64,000 nucleotides of DNA from an uncultured Oscillospiraceae bacterium (lineage in GTDB: Bacteria; Bacillota; Clostridia; Oscillospirales; Oscillospiraceae): the NCBI GenBank assembly GCA_934613505.1, contig CAKTTB010000008.1, positions 1-64,000 of the forward strand, written 5' to 3'. The position numbers and the translations under genes were made by a program. Below are positions 35,561 through 43,849 of this stretch, one piece after another; within the stretch, counting starts at the first letter, position 1; each line of letters starts with the position of its first letter. The notes beneath the pieces were generated by a model. That model ran no database searches, was not told the DNA's origin, and saw only the letters and a list, made by a program, of their open reading frames with translations.

Positions 35561-36736
35561 ATGTACACAAATGAGCAGCTGATCGCATTTTGCCAGGAGG
35601 CCGTCCGGATCCCCAGTTATTCCGGCCAGGAAAAGCGCGTCGCAGAGCTGATGAAGCGCAAGATGGAAGAGTACGGCTTTGACGAGGTCATCATTGATAA
35701 ATATGGCAGCGTGCTTGGCACCATCAACGGCAAGCGGCCCGGAAAGACGATCCTGATGGACGGCCATATCGACACGGTCGATGTGATCGACGCGCCGCAG
35801 TGGAAGCATGATCCGTTCGGCGGCGAGATCGAAGACGGAAAGATCTATGGCCGCGGCACCTCCGACATGAAGGGCAGCGACTGCGCCATGATCACGGCGG
35901 CCGCGCGCTATGCGGAAAAGACGGGCAAGGATTTTGCCGGTAAGATCTGCGTCTCCTGCACAGTTCACGAAGAATGCTTCGAGGGCGTCTCCTCCCGCAA
36001 GATCACGCGGCTTGCAAAGCCCGACTTTGTCATCATCGGTGAAGCTACGACCACGACGGTCAAACGCGGCCAGCGCGGCCGTGCGGAGGTCGTTGTGGAG
36101 ACCGAGGGCGTCAGTTGCCATTCCTCCAACCCGGAGAAGGGCGTAAACGCCGTCTATGAGATGATGGAAGTCATTGAAGAAATCCGCAAGATCGTCCCCA
36201 ACGAGCATCCGCTGCTCGGCAAGGGCATTCTGGAGCTCACCGATATCATTTCCAAGCCGTACCCCGGCGCGTCCGTCGTTCCGTCGCTGTGCCGCGCGAC
36301 CTTTGACCGCCGCACGCTCGTCGGCGAGGACGAGGGCGTCATTCTTGGCCAGGTCAACGACGCCATTGCCCGCGCGCAGGAAAAGCATCCCGGTCTCAAG
36401 GCCCGCTGCTATCTGGCCGAGGGCGAGGAAACGTGCTGGACCGGCGAGACGATCCGCGCAAAGCGCTACTTCCCGGCATGGGTCATTGAAGAGGACAGCG
36501 AGCTCGTGCAGGCCGCGATGAAGGGCTTGAAGGACGCCGGGATCGAAGCGAAGCTTTCCCATTTCGCCTTCTGCACCAACGGCAGCAGCTTCTGCGGCGA
36601 AGCCGGCATCCCCTGCATCGGCTACGGCCCGTCGCTCGAAAGTCTTGCACACGTCCGTGACGAATACATCGAGATCGATCAGCTGACCAAGGCCTGCAAG
36701 GGCTTTGAGTGCATCCTCGCGCAGCTGACCCAATAA
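35561..36736 (+). CDS. YgeY-like M20 metallohydrolase (copy 2)
   Basis: 391 residues, M20 family. Ligand motifs are MDGHIDTVD (near 67), GRGTSDMKGSD (near 100) and the catalytic Glu pair in VHEECFEG (near 137). It shares the plan of the first YgeY in the window but is about 70 residues shorter, lacking parts of the latter's loops, and clearly diverged. ATG 35561 follows a weak GGATGG site. It is followed by an AgcS amino-acid symporter, so it probably acts on an imported or transported N-substituted amino acid or dipeptide. Substrate unknown. Confidence 0.88.
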   Translation: MYTNEQLIAFCQEAVRIPSYSGQEKRVAELMKRKMEEYGFDEVIIDKYGSVLGTINGKRPGKTILMDGHIDTVDVIDAPQWKHDPFGGEIEDGKIYGRGTSDMKGSDCAMITAAARYAEKTGKDFAGKICVSCTVHEECFEGVSSRKITRLAKPDFVIIGEATTTTVKRGQRGRAEVVVETEGVSCHSSNPEKGVNAVYEMMEVIEEIRKIVPNEHPLLGKGILELTDIISKPYPGASVVPSLCRATFDRRTLVGEDEGVILGQVNDAIARAQEKHPGLKARCYLAEGEETCWTGETIRAKRYFPAWVIEEDSELVQAAMKGLKDAGIEAKLSHFAFCTNGSSFCGEAGIPCIGYGPSLESLAHVRDEYIEIDQLTKACKGFECILAQLTQ

Positions 36737-36808
36737 GATGCTTCGCCCGGGCTGGCAATAGAAAGAGAAACGCAAAAAAGAACAGGAAACAGAAAAGGAG
36801 AGACAAAT

Positions 36809-38230
36809 ATGGCTGAGTTTTTAACTGGATTTAGCAATATCCTTTGGGGCGCGCCCGTATTGATCCTTCTGGGCATCGTTGGTCTGCTGTTTGGCATCCG
36901 CACGAAGTTCTTCCAAATCCGGAAAATGGGGTATATTCTCAAGAATACCGCCGGTGAAATGTTCAAAAAGGGCGGCGGCGCAAGCGGCGACAAGGGCACG
37001 CTCACCCCGCTGCAGGCAGTTTGCTCCGCGCTGGCCGGCTGCGTCGGTACCGCAAATATCGCAGGTGTCGCGACGGCGATGGTCGTCGGCGGCCCGGGCG
37101 CTGTGTTCTGGATGTGGGTCATTGCCCTGCTTGGCATGATGACCAAATGCGTCGAGGTCACGCTTGGCCAGTATTACCGCATTAAGGGTAAGGACGGCGT
37201 CTACTATGGCGGCCCGATGTACTATATCGAGCGCGGCATGGGCAAGAAGTGGAAGCCGCTTGCGATCTTCTTTGCAATTACCATCATTCTCGGCGGCCTC
37301 GGCACCGCGGCGTTTGCACAGCCCTACACAATGTCCACGGCCGTGCAGCGGACCTTCGGCGTCCCGGCGTGGATCGTGACGGTTGTCGCTGCCGTGATCT
37401 GCGGCGTCGTCCTCATCGGCGGCGTCAAGGGCATCGGCAAGTTCTGCGAAAAGATCACGCCGGCTATGTGCCTGATTTATGTCGTCGGTGCGCTCGGCGT
37501 CATCTTTGTTAACATCCGATTCGTCCCGCAGGCGTTCGCTGCGATCTTCAAGTATGCGTTCGCTCCGATGCCCGCCATCGGCGGCCTGGCTGGTTCGACA
37601 CTTGCGCTGGCCCTGCGTCAGGGCGCGGCCCGCGGCACATTCTCCAACGAAGCCGGCTGCGGCTCGTCCCCCATCACCCACGCGACTGCCATCACCGACC
37701 ATCCGTTCAAGGAAGGCATGTACGGCTCGTTCGAGGTTTTCGTGGATACGATCATTGTCTGCACCATGACTTCTCTTGCCATCATGTGCTCCGGCAGCGA
37801 CATCTGGGCGTCCGGTCTCAAGGCGGAAGCGCTCACTATGTCTGCCTTTGACACGACCTATGGCACAGTGATCGGCAACCTGCTGGTCACCATTCCGCTG
37901 GCGCTGTTTGCCTTCTCCACCATGGTCGGCTGGGAGATCAACTACGAATCTGCGTTCTTCTATATCTTCCCGAAGCTGGAAACCTCCAAGGTCTTCAAGT
38001 TCCTGATCCGTGCGATCTGGCTCGTCCCCGGCTTCATCGCGCTCGGCAATACGCCCGATCTTGTCTGGACCGTTGTCGATATTGCCTCCGGCCTGTGGTG
38101 CGTTCCGAATGCCATCGCATTGATCGCGCTTTCCGGCGTGTTCATGAAGATCTATCGCGACTACAATGATAAGTATATTCTGAAAAACAGACCGATTTCC
38201 GATCCTCTGCCCTACATCGGCAAGGACTGA
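36809..38230 (+). CDS. AgcS-family Na+/alanine-glycine symporter
   Basis: 473 residues, about 11 membrane helices, the size of alanine or glycine:cation symporters. Family segments include GGGASGDKGTLTPLQAVCSALAGCVGTANIAGVA near 54-85, GGPGAVFWMWV near 92, and GTFSNEAGCGSSPITHATA near 275. It brings small neutral amino acids in with Na+. Shine-Dalgarno AAAAGGAGAG upstream. Co-directional with and 72 nt after the hydrolase gene; likely one operon. Confidence 0.95.
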   Translation: MAEFLTGFSNILWGAPVLILLGIVGLLFGIRTKFFQIRKMGYILKNTAGEMFKKGGGASGDKGTLTPLQAVCSALAGCVGTANIAGVATAMVVGGPGAVFWMWVIALLGMMTKCVEVTLGQYYRIKGKDGVYYGGPMYYIERGMGKKWKPLAIFFAITIILGGLGTAAFAQPYTMSTAVQRTFGVPAWIVTVVAAVICGVVLIGGVKGIGKFCEKITPAMCLIYVVGALGVIFVNIRFVPQAFAAIFKYAFAPMPAIGGLAGSTLALALRQGAARGTFSNEAGCGSSPITHATAITDHPFKEGMYGSFEVFVDTIIVCTMTSLAIMCSGSDIWASGLKAEALTMSAFDTTYGTVIGNLLVTIPLALFAFSTMVGWEINYESAFFYIFPKLETSKVFKFLIRAIWLVPGFIALGNTPDLVWTVVDIASGLWCVPNAIALIALSGVFMKIYRDYNDKYILKNRPISDPLPYIGKD

Positions 38231-38244
38231 TTCTCTACGCTTTT

Positions 38245-38268
38245 GGGGAGCGCTGCAAGGCGCTCCCC
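38245..38268 (+). terminator. Hairpin after the symporter gene
   Basis: GGGGAGCGC/GCGCTCCCC stem 15 nt after the stop; the T run is absent, so termination may be weak. Confidence 0.6.
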
Positions 38269-38329
38269 ATGTGCATGCGAACCGGCACGACAAATTTTTT
38301 GTTAGCCTAAAAATATTTTTGAAAATTCC

Positions 38330-38358
38330 TTGCAATCTGCTTCCGATGCTGGTATGAT
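38330..38358 (+). promoter_or_regulatory. Promoter of the YheO-like regulator operon
   Basis: TTGCAA, 17-nt spacer, TATGAT, 52 nt before the TTG start at 38410. Confidence 0.7.
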
Positions 38359-38409
38359 GGATAACAGCAATAAGCTTTATCCGGGTATCAATTTGGAGGT
38401 GATAGCAGA

Positions 38410-39066
38410 TTGGACGCGAAATTACTGGAAATGCTTGAACAGATCGCAAAGGCGATCGCAGCCCAATTCGGCAGCAACTGCGAGGTGGTCATCCACGAGC
38501 TTTCCGGCAAAAGCGCCTATTCCTCGATCGTCGCGATCGAAAACGGCCACGTAACGGGCCGCAAGGTCGGCGACGGACCGTCGCATGTGGTACTGGAGCA
38601 GCTGGGGCATGAGGATGACGGCGCAAAGGATCAGCTCGCTTATCTGACGCGCACAAAGGATGGAAAGATCTTAAAGTCCTCCTCTGTGTATATTCGGGAT
38701 GAGGCCGGAAAGGTCGCAGGGATCCTCGGCATCAACTATGATATCTCCATGATGCAGATGTTTGAAAATTCCCTGCATGACTTTATCTCGGCGGACCATC
38801 AGGTGCGGCGCGAACCGGAGCGGATCACCCTCAATGTGGCGGATCTGCTTGATGATCTGATCCGGCAGGCGGATGAACTGGTCGGCAAACCGGTCGCGCT
38901 GATGACGAAAGACGATAAGGTCAAGGCAATCCGCTACCTGAGTAATTCCGGCGCTCTTCTGATTACCAAATCCGGCGACAAAATTGCAAGACACTTTGGC
39001 ATCTCCAAGTACACACTCTATTCGTATTTAGATAACAGTAAAACAGGAGGAACAAACGACTTATGA
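38410..39066 (+). CDS. YheO-like PAS/HTH transcriptional regulator
   Basis: 218 residues. N-terminal YheO-like PAS domain (about 5-120: CEVVIHELS, GILGINYDIS) and a C-terminal HTH_22 region (about 165-210: IRYLSNSGALLITKSGDKIARHFGISKYTLYSYL). Such regulators are often found with amino-acid or D-amino-acid catabolic genes. The start is TTG with GGAGGTG about 10 nt upstream. Its stop overlaps the PLP enzyme start (ATGA), so regulator and enzyme are coupled and the regulator probably senses that enzyme's substrate. Confidence 0.85.
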   Translation: MDAKLLEMLEQIAKAIAAQFGSNCEVVIHELSGKSAYSSIVAIENGHVTGRKVGDGPSHVVLEQLGHEDDGAKDQLAYLTRTKDGKILKSSSVYIRDEAGKVAGILGINYDISMMQMFENSLHDFISADHQVRREPERITLNVADLLDDLIRQADELVGKPVALMTKDDKVKAIRYLSNSGALLITKSGDKIARHFGISKYTLYSYLDNSKTGGTNDL

Positions 39067-40541
39067 GCAAGATCGATCTTACCATCAACAAGGAAGGCCT
39101 GGCGCATAACATCCAGAAGGCCAAGGAAAACAACATCATCATCCCGACCATCGCGCAGATGCAGAACCCGGACCTGATCCCGGAGAAGATCAAGGAAAAG
39201 CTGACGCACACCGGCCTGTGGGACGTTGACCCGGTCAACCTGTTCCGCATCAGCTGGCACAACGAAGCCAAGGAGTCCGGCGGCCTGTACCAGAAGACCC
39301 CGAACTACGTCGAGATCCCGTCCTCCGTCTCCGGCGTTCCCTGCCGTATCCTTGCCATGTCCGGCAAGTGGTTCCCGACCGGCTGCCATAAGGTCGGCGC
39401 ATCCTTCGGCTGCCTGGCTCCGCGTCTCGTGACCGGTCAGTTCGACGCTACCTATCATCACGCTGTCTGGCCCTCCACCGGCAACTACTGCCGCGGCGGC
39501 GCGTTCAACTCCAAGCTGCTGGCCTGCGACTCCGTCGCCATCCTGCCGCAGGATATGTCCAAGGAACGCTTTGACTGGCTGAAGACCATCGCCGGCCAGA
39601 TCATCGCCACCCCGGGCTGCGAGTCCAACGTCAAGGAGATCTTCGACAAGACCTGGGAGCTCAAGCAGGATCCCAGCATGATGATCTTCAACCAGTTTGC
39701 CGAGATGGGCAACCCCCTGTGGCACTACAATGTCACCGGCTACGCTCTGAGCGATCTGTTTGAGAACGTGAAGAAGCCCGGCCAGAGACTTGCCGGCGCC
39801 TGCTTCACCTCCGGCTCCGCCGGCACGATGTCCGCGGGCGACCTCCTCAAGGAGCGCTATCCGGGCATGAAGCTGGCAGTCGGCGAAGCGCTGCAGTGCC
39901 CGACCATTCTGGATAACGGCTTCGGCGGCCACCGCATCGAAGGCATCGGCGACAAGCACATCCCCTGGGTCCATAACGTCAAGAACACCGACATGGTCAT
40001 TGACATTGACGACGAAGATTCCCAGCGCCTGCTCCGCCTGTTCAACTGCAAGGAAGGCCAGGCGTACCTCAAGTCCCTCGGCCTGTCGGGCGAGCAGATC
40101 GAGAAGTTCACGTGGATGGGCATTTCCGGCATCGCAAACGTTCTGTGCTGCATCAAGATGGCCAAGTTCTATGAGCTGACCGAGGATGACGTCGTTGTTA
40201 CCGTTCTGACTGACTCCGCCGTCATGTACAAGTCCCGTGTCGAAGAGCTCAACGAGATGTACGGTGCCTACTCCGCACAGGCTGCCGAGCTGGATCACAA
40301 CCTGCACATGCTGAACCTCAAGACCGACAACATGATGGAGCTGACGTATCCGGAGCGCAAGCGCGTGCACAACCTGAAGTATTACACCTGGGTCGAGCAG
40401 CAGGGCATGACGGTCGAAGACCTCAACGCCCAGTGGTACGACACCAAGAACACCTGGGACGCCGTCCACGCACAGGCCAAGGAGCTCGACGAGCTCATCA
40501 ACGCATTCAACGACGAGGTTGGTCTGCTGAAGGCGCTGTAA
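39063..40541 (+). CDS. Fold-type II PLP-dependent enzyme, function unassigned
   Basis: 492 residues, clearly longer than cysteine synthase (about 310) or diaminopropionate lyase (about 400). The PLP lysine context looks like PTGCHKVGASFG (near 101-112), the substrate loop is STGN (near 139) and the phosphate-binding loop SGSAGTMSAG (near 248-257), all in the order of the tryptophan-synthase beta family. A long C-terminal extension (from about 370) is unusual. It is annotated only generically in related genomes as far as I know. Context with YgeW, YgeY, ArcC, an amino-acid symporter and a coupled PAS regulator suggests an ammonia-lyase on an amino acid such as 2,3-diaminopropionate; this is inference. 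Confidence 0.8.
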   Translation: MSKIDLTINKEGLAHNIQKAKENNIIIPTIAQMQNPDLIPEKIKEKLTHTGLWDVDPVNLFRISWHNEAKESGGLYQKTPNYVEIPSSVSGVPCRILAMSGKWFPTGCHKVGASFGCLAPRLVTGQFDATYHHAVWPSTGNYCRGGAFNSKLLACDSVAILPQDMSKERFDWLKTIAGQIIATPGCESNVKEIFDKTWELKQDPSMMIFNQFAEMGNPLWHYNVTGYALSDLFENVKKPGQRLAGACFTSGSAGTMSAGDLLKERYPGMKLAVGEALQCPTILDNGFGGHRIEGIGDKHIPWVHNVKNTDMVIDIDDEDSQRLLRLFNCKEGQAYLKSLGLSGEQIEKFTWMGISGIANVLCCIKMAKFYELTEDDVVVTVLTDSAVMYKSRVEELNEMYGAYSAQAAELDHNLHMLNLKTDNMMELTYPERKRVHNLKYYTWVEQQGMTVEDLNAQWYDTKNTWDAVHAQAKELDELINAFNDEVGLLKAL

Positions 40542-40571
40542 GCCGAAATTAAGCCAATATAGAACCAAAAT

Positions 40572-40595
40572 GGGGTGGGGGAATGACCCCACCCC
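40572..40595. terminator. Bidirectional terminator after the PLP enzyme
   Basis: GGGGTGGGG/CCCCACCCC stem around GAATGA, between convergent genes. Confidence 0.85.
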
Positions 40596-40597
40596 GT

Positions 40598-40750
40598 TTA
40601 TTCATCCTTTACGACAAACGCTTCCTCGGCGGCCTGTTCGCCGTCGATCAGAATTTGTTTCGCAAGCCCGTAATTTTGCTGTTCCAGCGCTTGAATCGCC
40701 TGTTCTGCGGCCTGAAATAAAATGGTGTAATATTCGGGAATTTCATTCAT
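40598..40750 (-). CDS. Small hypothetical protein, 50 residues
   Basis: A short acidic helical protein (MNEIPEYYTILFQAAEQAIQ start, ending VVKDE) rich in Gln, Glu and Ala. GGAGGCG lies 8 nt before the start, and a terminator follows, so it looks like a real gene. It is divergent from a ribbon-helix-helix gene with a shared 109-nt control region full of inverted repeats. No family was recognised; it has the look of small accessory or antitoxin-type helical proteins. Confidence 0.6.
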   Translation of the reverse strand: MNEIPEYYTILFQAAEQAIQALEQQNYGLAKQILIDGEQAAEEAFVVKDE

Positions 40751-40769
40751 AATATATGCGCCTCCTTTG

Positions 40770-40858
40770 TTGCACATTTGTGCTACGTTTATATTACAAT
40801 GTTTGGCGCATAATTGCAATACAATTTGCATTACGAAACATAATGCGAGGTGCATTGC
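40770..40858. promoter_or_regulatory. Divergent control region with repeated TGCAAT/ATTGCA-type half-sites
   Basis: Between the two small genes are several copies of a TTGCA/TGCAAT/GCATTA half-site and an inverted repeat CATTA-N7-TAATG (around 40829-40845). Together they look like a multi-site operator, possibly for the ribbon-helix-helix protein encoded next to it. Promoter boxes are not clear. Confidence 0.5.
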
Positions 40859-40859
40859 G

Positions 40860-41036
40860 ATGAAGAAATTCCGAATCCCGAGTATTCCGCCCACGACAAA
40901 CAAGAGCATCCGCTTCCCCAATGACGTGATCGATGAAATTGAGGACGCCATCAAGGGAACGGACTGCACATTTTCTGCGTTCGTGGTCGAGGCTGTGCGT
41001 GTCGCGCTGGAAAATCTGAAGGAGGATTCTGAATGA
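40860..41036 (+). CDS. Ribbon-helix-helix domain protein, 58 residues
   Basis: 58 residues: a short basic N-terminus (MKKFRIPSIPPTTNKS), a beta-strand SIRFPNDV followed by helix IDEIEDAIKG and a second helix FSAFVVEAVRVALENL, the Arc/MetJ-type RHH DNA-binding plan. Shine-Dalgarno GCGAGGTG upstream. Its stop overlaps the next start (ATGA), so it is coupled to the threonine synthase-like gene and may control it and the divergent small gene. Confidence 0.72.
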   Translation: MKKFRIPSIPPTTNKSIRFPNDVIDEIEDAIKGTDCTFSAFVVEAVRVALENLKEDSE

Positions 41037-42274
41037 AAAACGTCAAATGTGCGCGCTGTGTGCGCTGCGGCAAGGAATATGAGGCTGTCCCGAATCTGAC
41101 CAACTGCTCCTGCGGCGGTATTCTGGATATCGTTTACGATTACGACTACATCAAGGCGCATCTCACCAAGGAGACGCTGAAAAACCGCGTGAACCCCACC
41201 ATGTGGCGCTACCGCGAGCTGCTGCCCGTCGAGGAGACCACACCCGACACGCCGCTGCGCGTGGGCTGGAGCCCGCTGTACGAAGAGCCGAAGCTCGCCG
41301 AGCAGCTGGGTCTTGGCCGTCTGTGGGTCAAGGACGACGGCATCAACCCCACCGCTTCCCTGAAAGACCGCGCCTCCGCCATGGCCGTCGCCAAGGCGCA
41401 TGAGGCGGGCGCGAAGATCATCGCCTGCTCGTCCACGGGCAACGCCGCGTCCTCCCTGGCCGGCAACGCCGCTGCCGCGGGCTTCAAGACCTACATCTTC
41501 GTCCCCGAGCGCGCCCCGAAGGGCAAGGTCGCGCAGCTGATGATCTTCGGCGCGAACGTCATCTCCGTCAAGGGCAACTACGAGGAGACCTTCAAGATGT
41601 CCGCCGAGGCCATCGAAAAGTGGGGCTGGTACAACCGCAACGCGGCCATCAACCCGTATCTGTCCGAGGGCAAGAAGACCGTCTCGCTCGAGATCGCCGA
41701 GCAGCTGAACTGGGAAATGCCTGACTATCTGGCCATCTCCGTCGGCGACGGCTGCACGATCGCGGGCGTGTGGAAGGGCCTGAAGGATCTGTACGCCATC
41801 GGCTTCATCGACAAGCTGCCGCGGCTCATCTCCGCCCAGTCCACCGGCTGCTACCCCATCAACCGCGCCATTCAGGAGAACAAGCCCTGGGAGCCGATGG
41901 AGGAGAACACCATCGCCGACTCCATCTCCGTCGGCGTGCCGCGCAATGCCGATAAGGCCCTCATGGCCATCCGGGAATCGAACGGCATCGCCGTCAATGT
42001 CACCGATGAGGAGATCCTTGCCGCGCAGAAGCTGCTCGGCCGCACCTGCGGCGTCTTCGGCGAGCCTGCCGGCGTCACCGGCACGGCTGCCGTCAAGAAG
42101 GCCTGCGAGCAGGGCCTCATCGAAAAGGGCGCGACGGTCGTCTCCGTCGTGACCGGCAACGGCCTGAAGGACGTGGCGAACGCCATCAAGTCTGCGGGCG
42201 AGCCGATCAACATCAAGCCCGACCTCGATCTCATGGTCGAAGAATTTGCCAAGAGAGGCGTCACGGTCGAGTAA
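41033..42274 (+). CDS. thrC: Threonine synthase-like PLP enzyme
   Basis: 413 residues. N-terminal zinc-ribbon (CARCVRCGKEYEA...NCSCGG, Cys near 6-26), then the fold-type II core with PLP lysine in NPTASLKDRASA (near 105; most ThrC have NPTGSFKDR), the loop SSTGNAASSLAG (near 130) and C-terminal VVTGNGLKD. It makes threonine from O-phosphohomoserine if it is true ThrC. The changed lysine motif and its place in a catabolic region leave room for a related activity. Coupled to the RHH gene by ATGA overlap. Confidence 0.85.
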   Translation: MKNVKCARCVRCGKEYEAVPNLTNCSCGGILDIVYDYDYIKAHLTKETLKNRVNPTMWRYRELLPVEETTPDTPLRVGWSPLYEEPKLAEQLGLGRLWVKDDGINPTASLKDRASAMAVAKAHEAGAKIIACSSTGNAASSLAGNAAAAGFKTYIFVPERAPKGKVAQLMIFGANVISVKGNYEETFKMSAEAIEKWGWYNRNAAINPYLSEGKKTVSLEIAEQLNWEMPDYLAISVGDGCTIAGVWKGLKDLYAIGFIDKLPRLISAQSTGCYPINRAIQENKPWEPMEENTIADSISVGVPRNADKALMAIRESNGIAVNVTDEEILAAQKLLGRTCGVFGEPAGVTGTAAVKKACEQGLIEKGATVVSVVTGNGLKDVANAIKSAGEPINIKPDLDLMVEEFAKRGVTVE

Positions 42275-42286
42275 ATCACAGGCATA

Positions 42287-42323
42287 AAAAGTCCGGGTCA
42301 GCTTCCCGCAGACCCGGACTTTT
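42287..42323 (+). terminator. Terminator after the threonine synthase-like gene
   Basis: Thirteen-bp stem (42287-42299 with 42311-42323) with an A-rich left base and T-rich right base. Confidence 0.9.
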
Positions 42324-42360
42324 GCCCGGAAAACCGGGCGGAAATTTATTTTTTACCCGC

Positions 42361-42389
42361 TTGACGGCCAGTGGGAAAGGCTCTATAAT
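42361..42389 (+). promoter_or_regulatory. Promoter of MATE gene 2
   Basis: TTGACG, 17-nt spacer, TATAAT, 56 nt before the start at 42445. Confidence 0.75.
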
Positions 42390-42444
42390 AGGGAAGCTTT
42401 TACGGGTTTTGACCCAAATCTGTGCAAAAAAGGATATTCAGAGT

Positions 42445-43812
42445 ATGACAAAGACACGCTCTGTGCGCCCGGCGGGCATTTCGATGACCGAGGGGTCGCT
42501 GCTCCGGAATATTTTCCTGTTCAGTGTGCCGCTGATGTTCTCGCAGCTGCTGCAGGTGCTGTTCAATATGGCGGATGTCGCTGTCGTCGGCAAATTTTCC
42601 AGTGCGACGGCGCTCGGCTCCGTCGGCTCCACATCGACGCTCGTGACGCTCTTTACGGGCTTTCTGATCGGCCTGTCCAACGGCGTCAACGTGCGCGTGG
42701 CACAGTATCTCGGCGCGCGGCAGGACGAGGACACCAGAAACTGCGTCCATACGTCGCTGATTCTGTGCACGCTGGCCGGTCTCGTCATTACCGTCCTGTG
42801 CTTCACGCTGGCCGCGCCGATGCTGGAGCTGCTGAAAACCAAAGACGATCTGCTGCCCGGCGCAGTTTTGTATTTCCGCATTTACGCCCTCGGCATGCCG
42901 GCCCTCGGCATTTTCAACTTCGGCAACGCCGTTCTGAGTGCAAGCGGCGATACGAAGCGGCCGCTGGTCTATCTGACAGCGGCAGGCATTCTGAACGTGA
43001 TCCTCAATCTGTTCTTCGTTATCGTCTGCAAGATGGCGGCTGACGGCGTGGCGCTGGCGAGCATCCTTTCGCAGTATCTGTCGGCCATTCTCGTCCTCAT
43101 CCACATGCTGCGGCTGGACGACAGCTGCAGGGTGGAATGGAAGCGTCTGCGGCTGCACGGCGGCGAGGTCGGGCGCATCCTCGGGCTCGGCGTTCCGGCG
43201 GGCATCCAGCATATGATCTTCGCGGTGGCGAATTTGTTCATTCAGGTCGGCATCAACTCGTTCGATTCCACCGTCGTTTCCGGCAATTCGGCGGCGGTCA
43301 ACGTGGATAACGTCATTTATAACGTCATGGCCGCGTTCTATACGGCCTGCTCGACCTTCATGGGGCAGAACTGGGGCGCGGGCAAAAAAGACCGCATGAT
43401 GAAGAGCTATTACGTGAGCCTCGGCTATTCGTTTTTGATCGCGGCCATTCTCGGTGTGGCGTTTTTGCTGTGCGGCGAGCCGTTCCTCTATATCTTTACC
43501 AACGACGCGGACGTCGTCGCGGCAGGCATGGAGCGGATGCAGATCATGTGCTTCTCGTATGCCGTCAGCGCATTCATGGACTGCACCATCGCGGCCTGCC
43601 GCGGCATTGGCCGCAGCTTTGTGCCGACGGTGATCGTGATCCTCGGCTCGTGCGTGTTCCGCGTGATCTGGGTGTATACGATCTTCGCGCATTTCCACAC
43701 GATCCCGTCTTTGTATCTGCTCTACGTCTTCTCGTGGACGATCACGGCGGCAGCGGAGATCCTCTATTTCATCCACTGCTGCAAGCGACTGAAAAACATT
43801 CAAACTGCATAA
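42445..43812 (+). CDS. MATE-family antiporter (copy 2)
   Basis: About 455 residues, 12 membrane helices in two repeats. Characteristic MATE stretches include MTEGSLLRNIFLFSVPLMFSQ, then QVLFNMADVAVVGKFS, and GVPAGIQHMIF in the second half. Probable Na+/H+-coupled exporter of unknown substrate. ATG 42445 is chosen by a GGAT-type site 9 nt upstream and by the promoter position. Monocistronic with its own promoter and terminator. Confidence 0.92.
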   Translation: MTKTRSVRPAGISMTEGSLLRNIFLFSVPLMFSQLLQVLFNMADVAVVGKFSSATALGSVGSTSTLVTLFTGFLIGLSNGVNVRVAQYLGARQDEDTRNCVHTSLILCTLAGLVITVLCFTLAAPMLELLKTKDDLLPGAVLYFRIYALGMPALGIFNFGNAVLSASGDTKRPLVYLTAAGILNVILNLFFVIVCKMAADGVALASILSQYLSAILVLIHMLRLDDSCRVEWKRLRLHGGEVGRILGLGVPAGIQHMIFAVANLFIQVGINSFDSTVVSGNSAAVNVDNVIYNVMAAFYTACSTFMGQNWGAGKKDRMMKSYYVSLGYSFLIAAILGVAFLLCGEPFLYIFTNDADVVAAGMERMQIMCFSYAVSAFMDCTIAACRGIGRSFVPTVIVILGSCVFRVIWVYTIFAHFHTIPSLYLLYVFSWTITAAAEILYFIHCCKRLKNIQTA

Positions 43813-43815
43813 ACA

Positions 43816-43849
43816 AAAGAACCGGCGCATGCGGCGCCGGTTCTTTTTT
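43816..43849. terminator. Terminator between MATE 2 and BlaR1
   Basis: AAGAACCGGCGC/GCGCCGGTTCTT stem then T6; serves both convergent genes. Confidence 0.92.
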
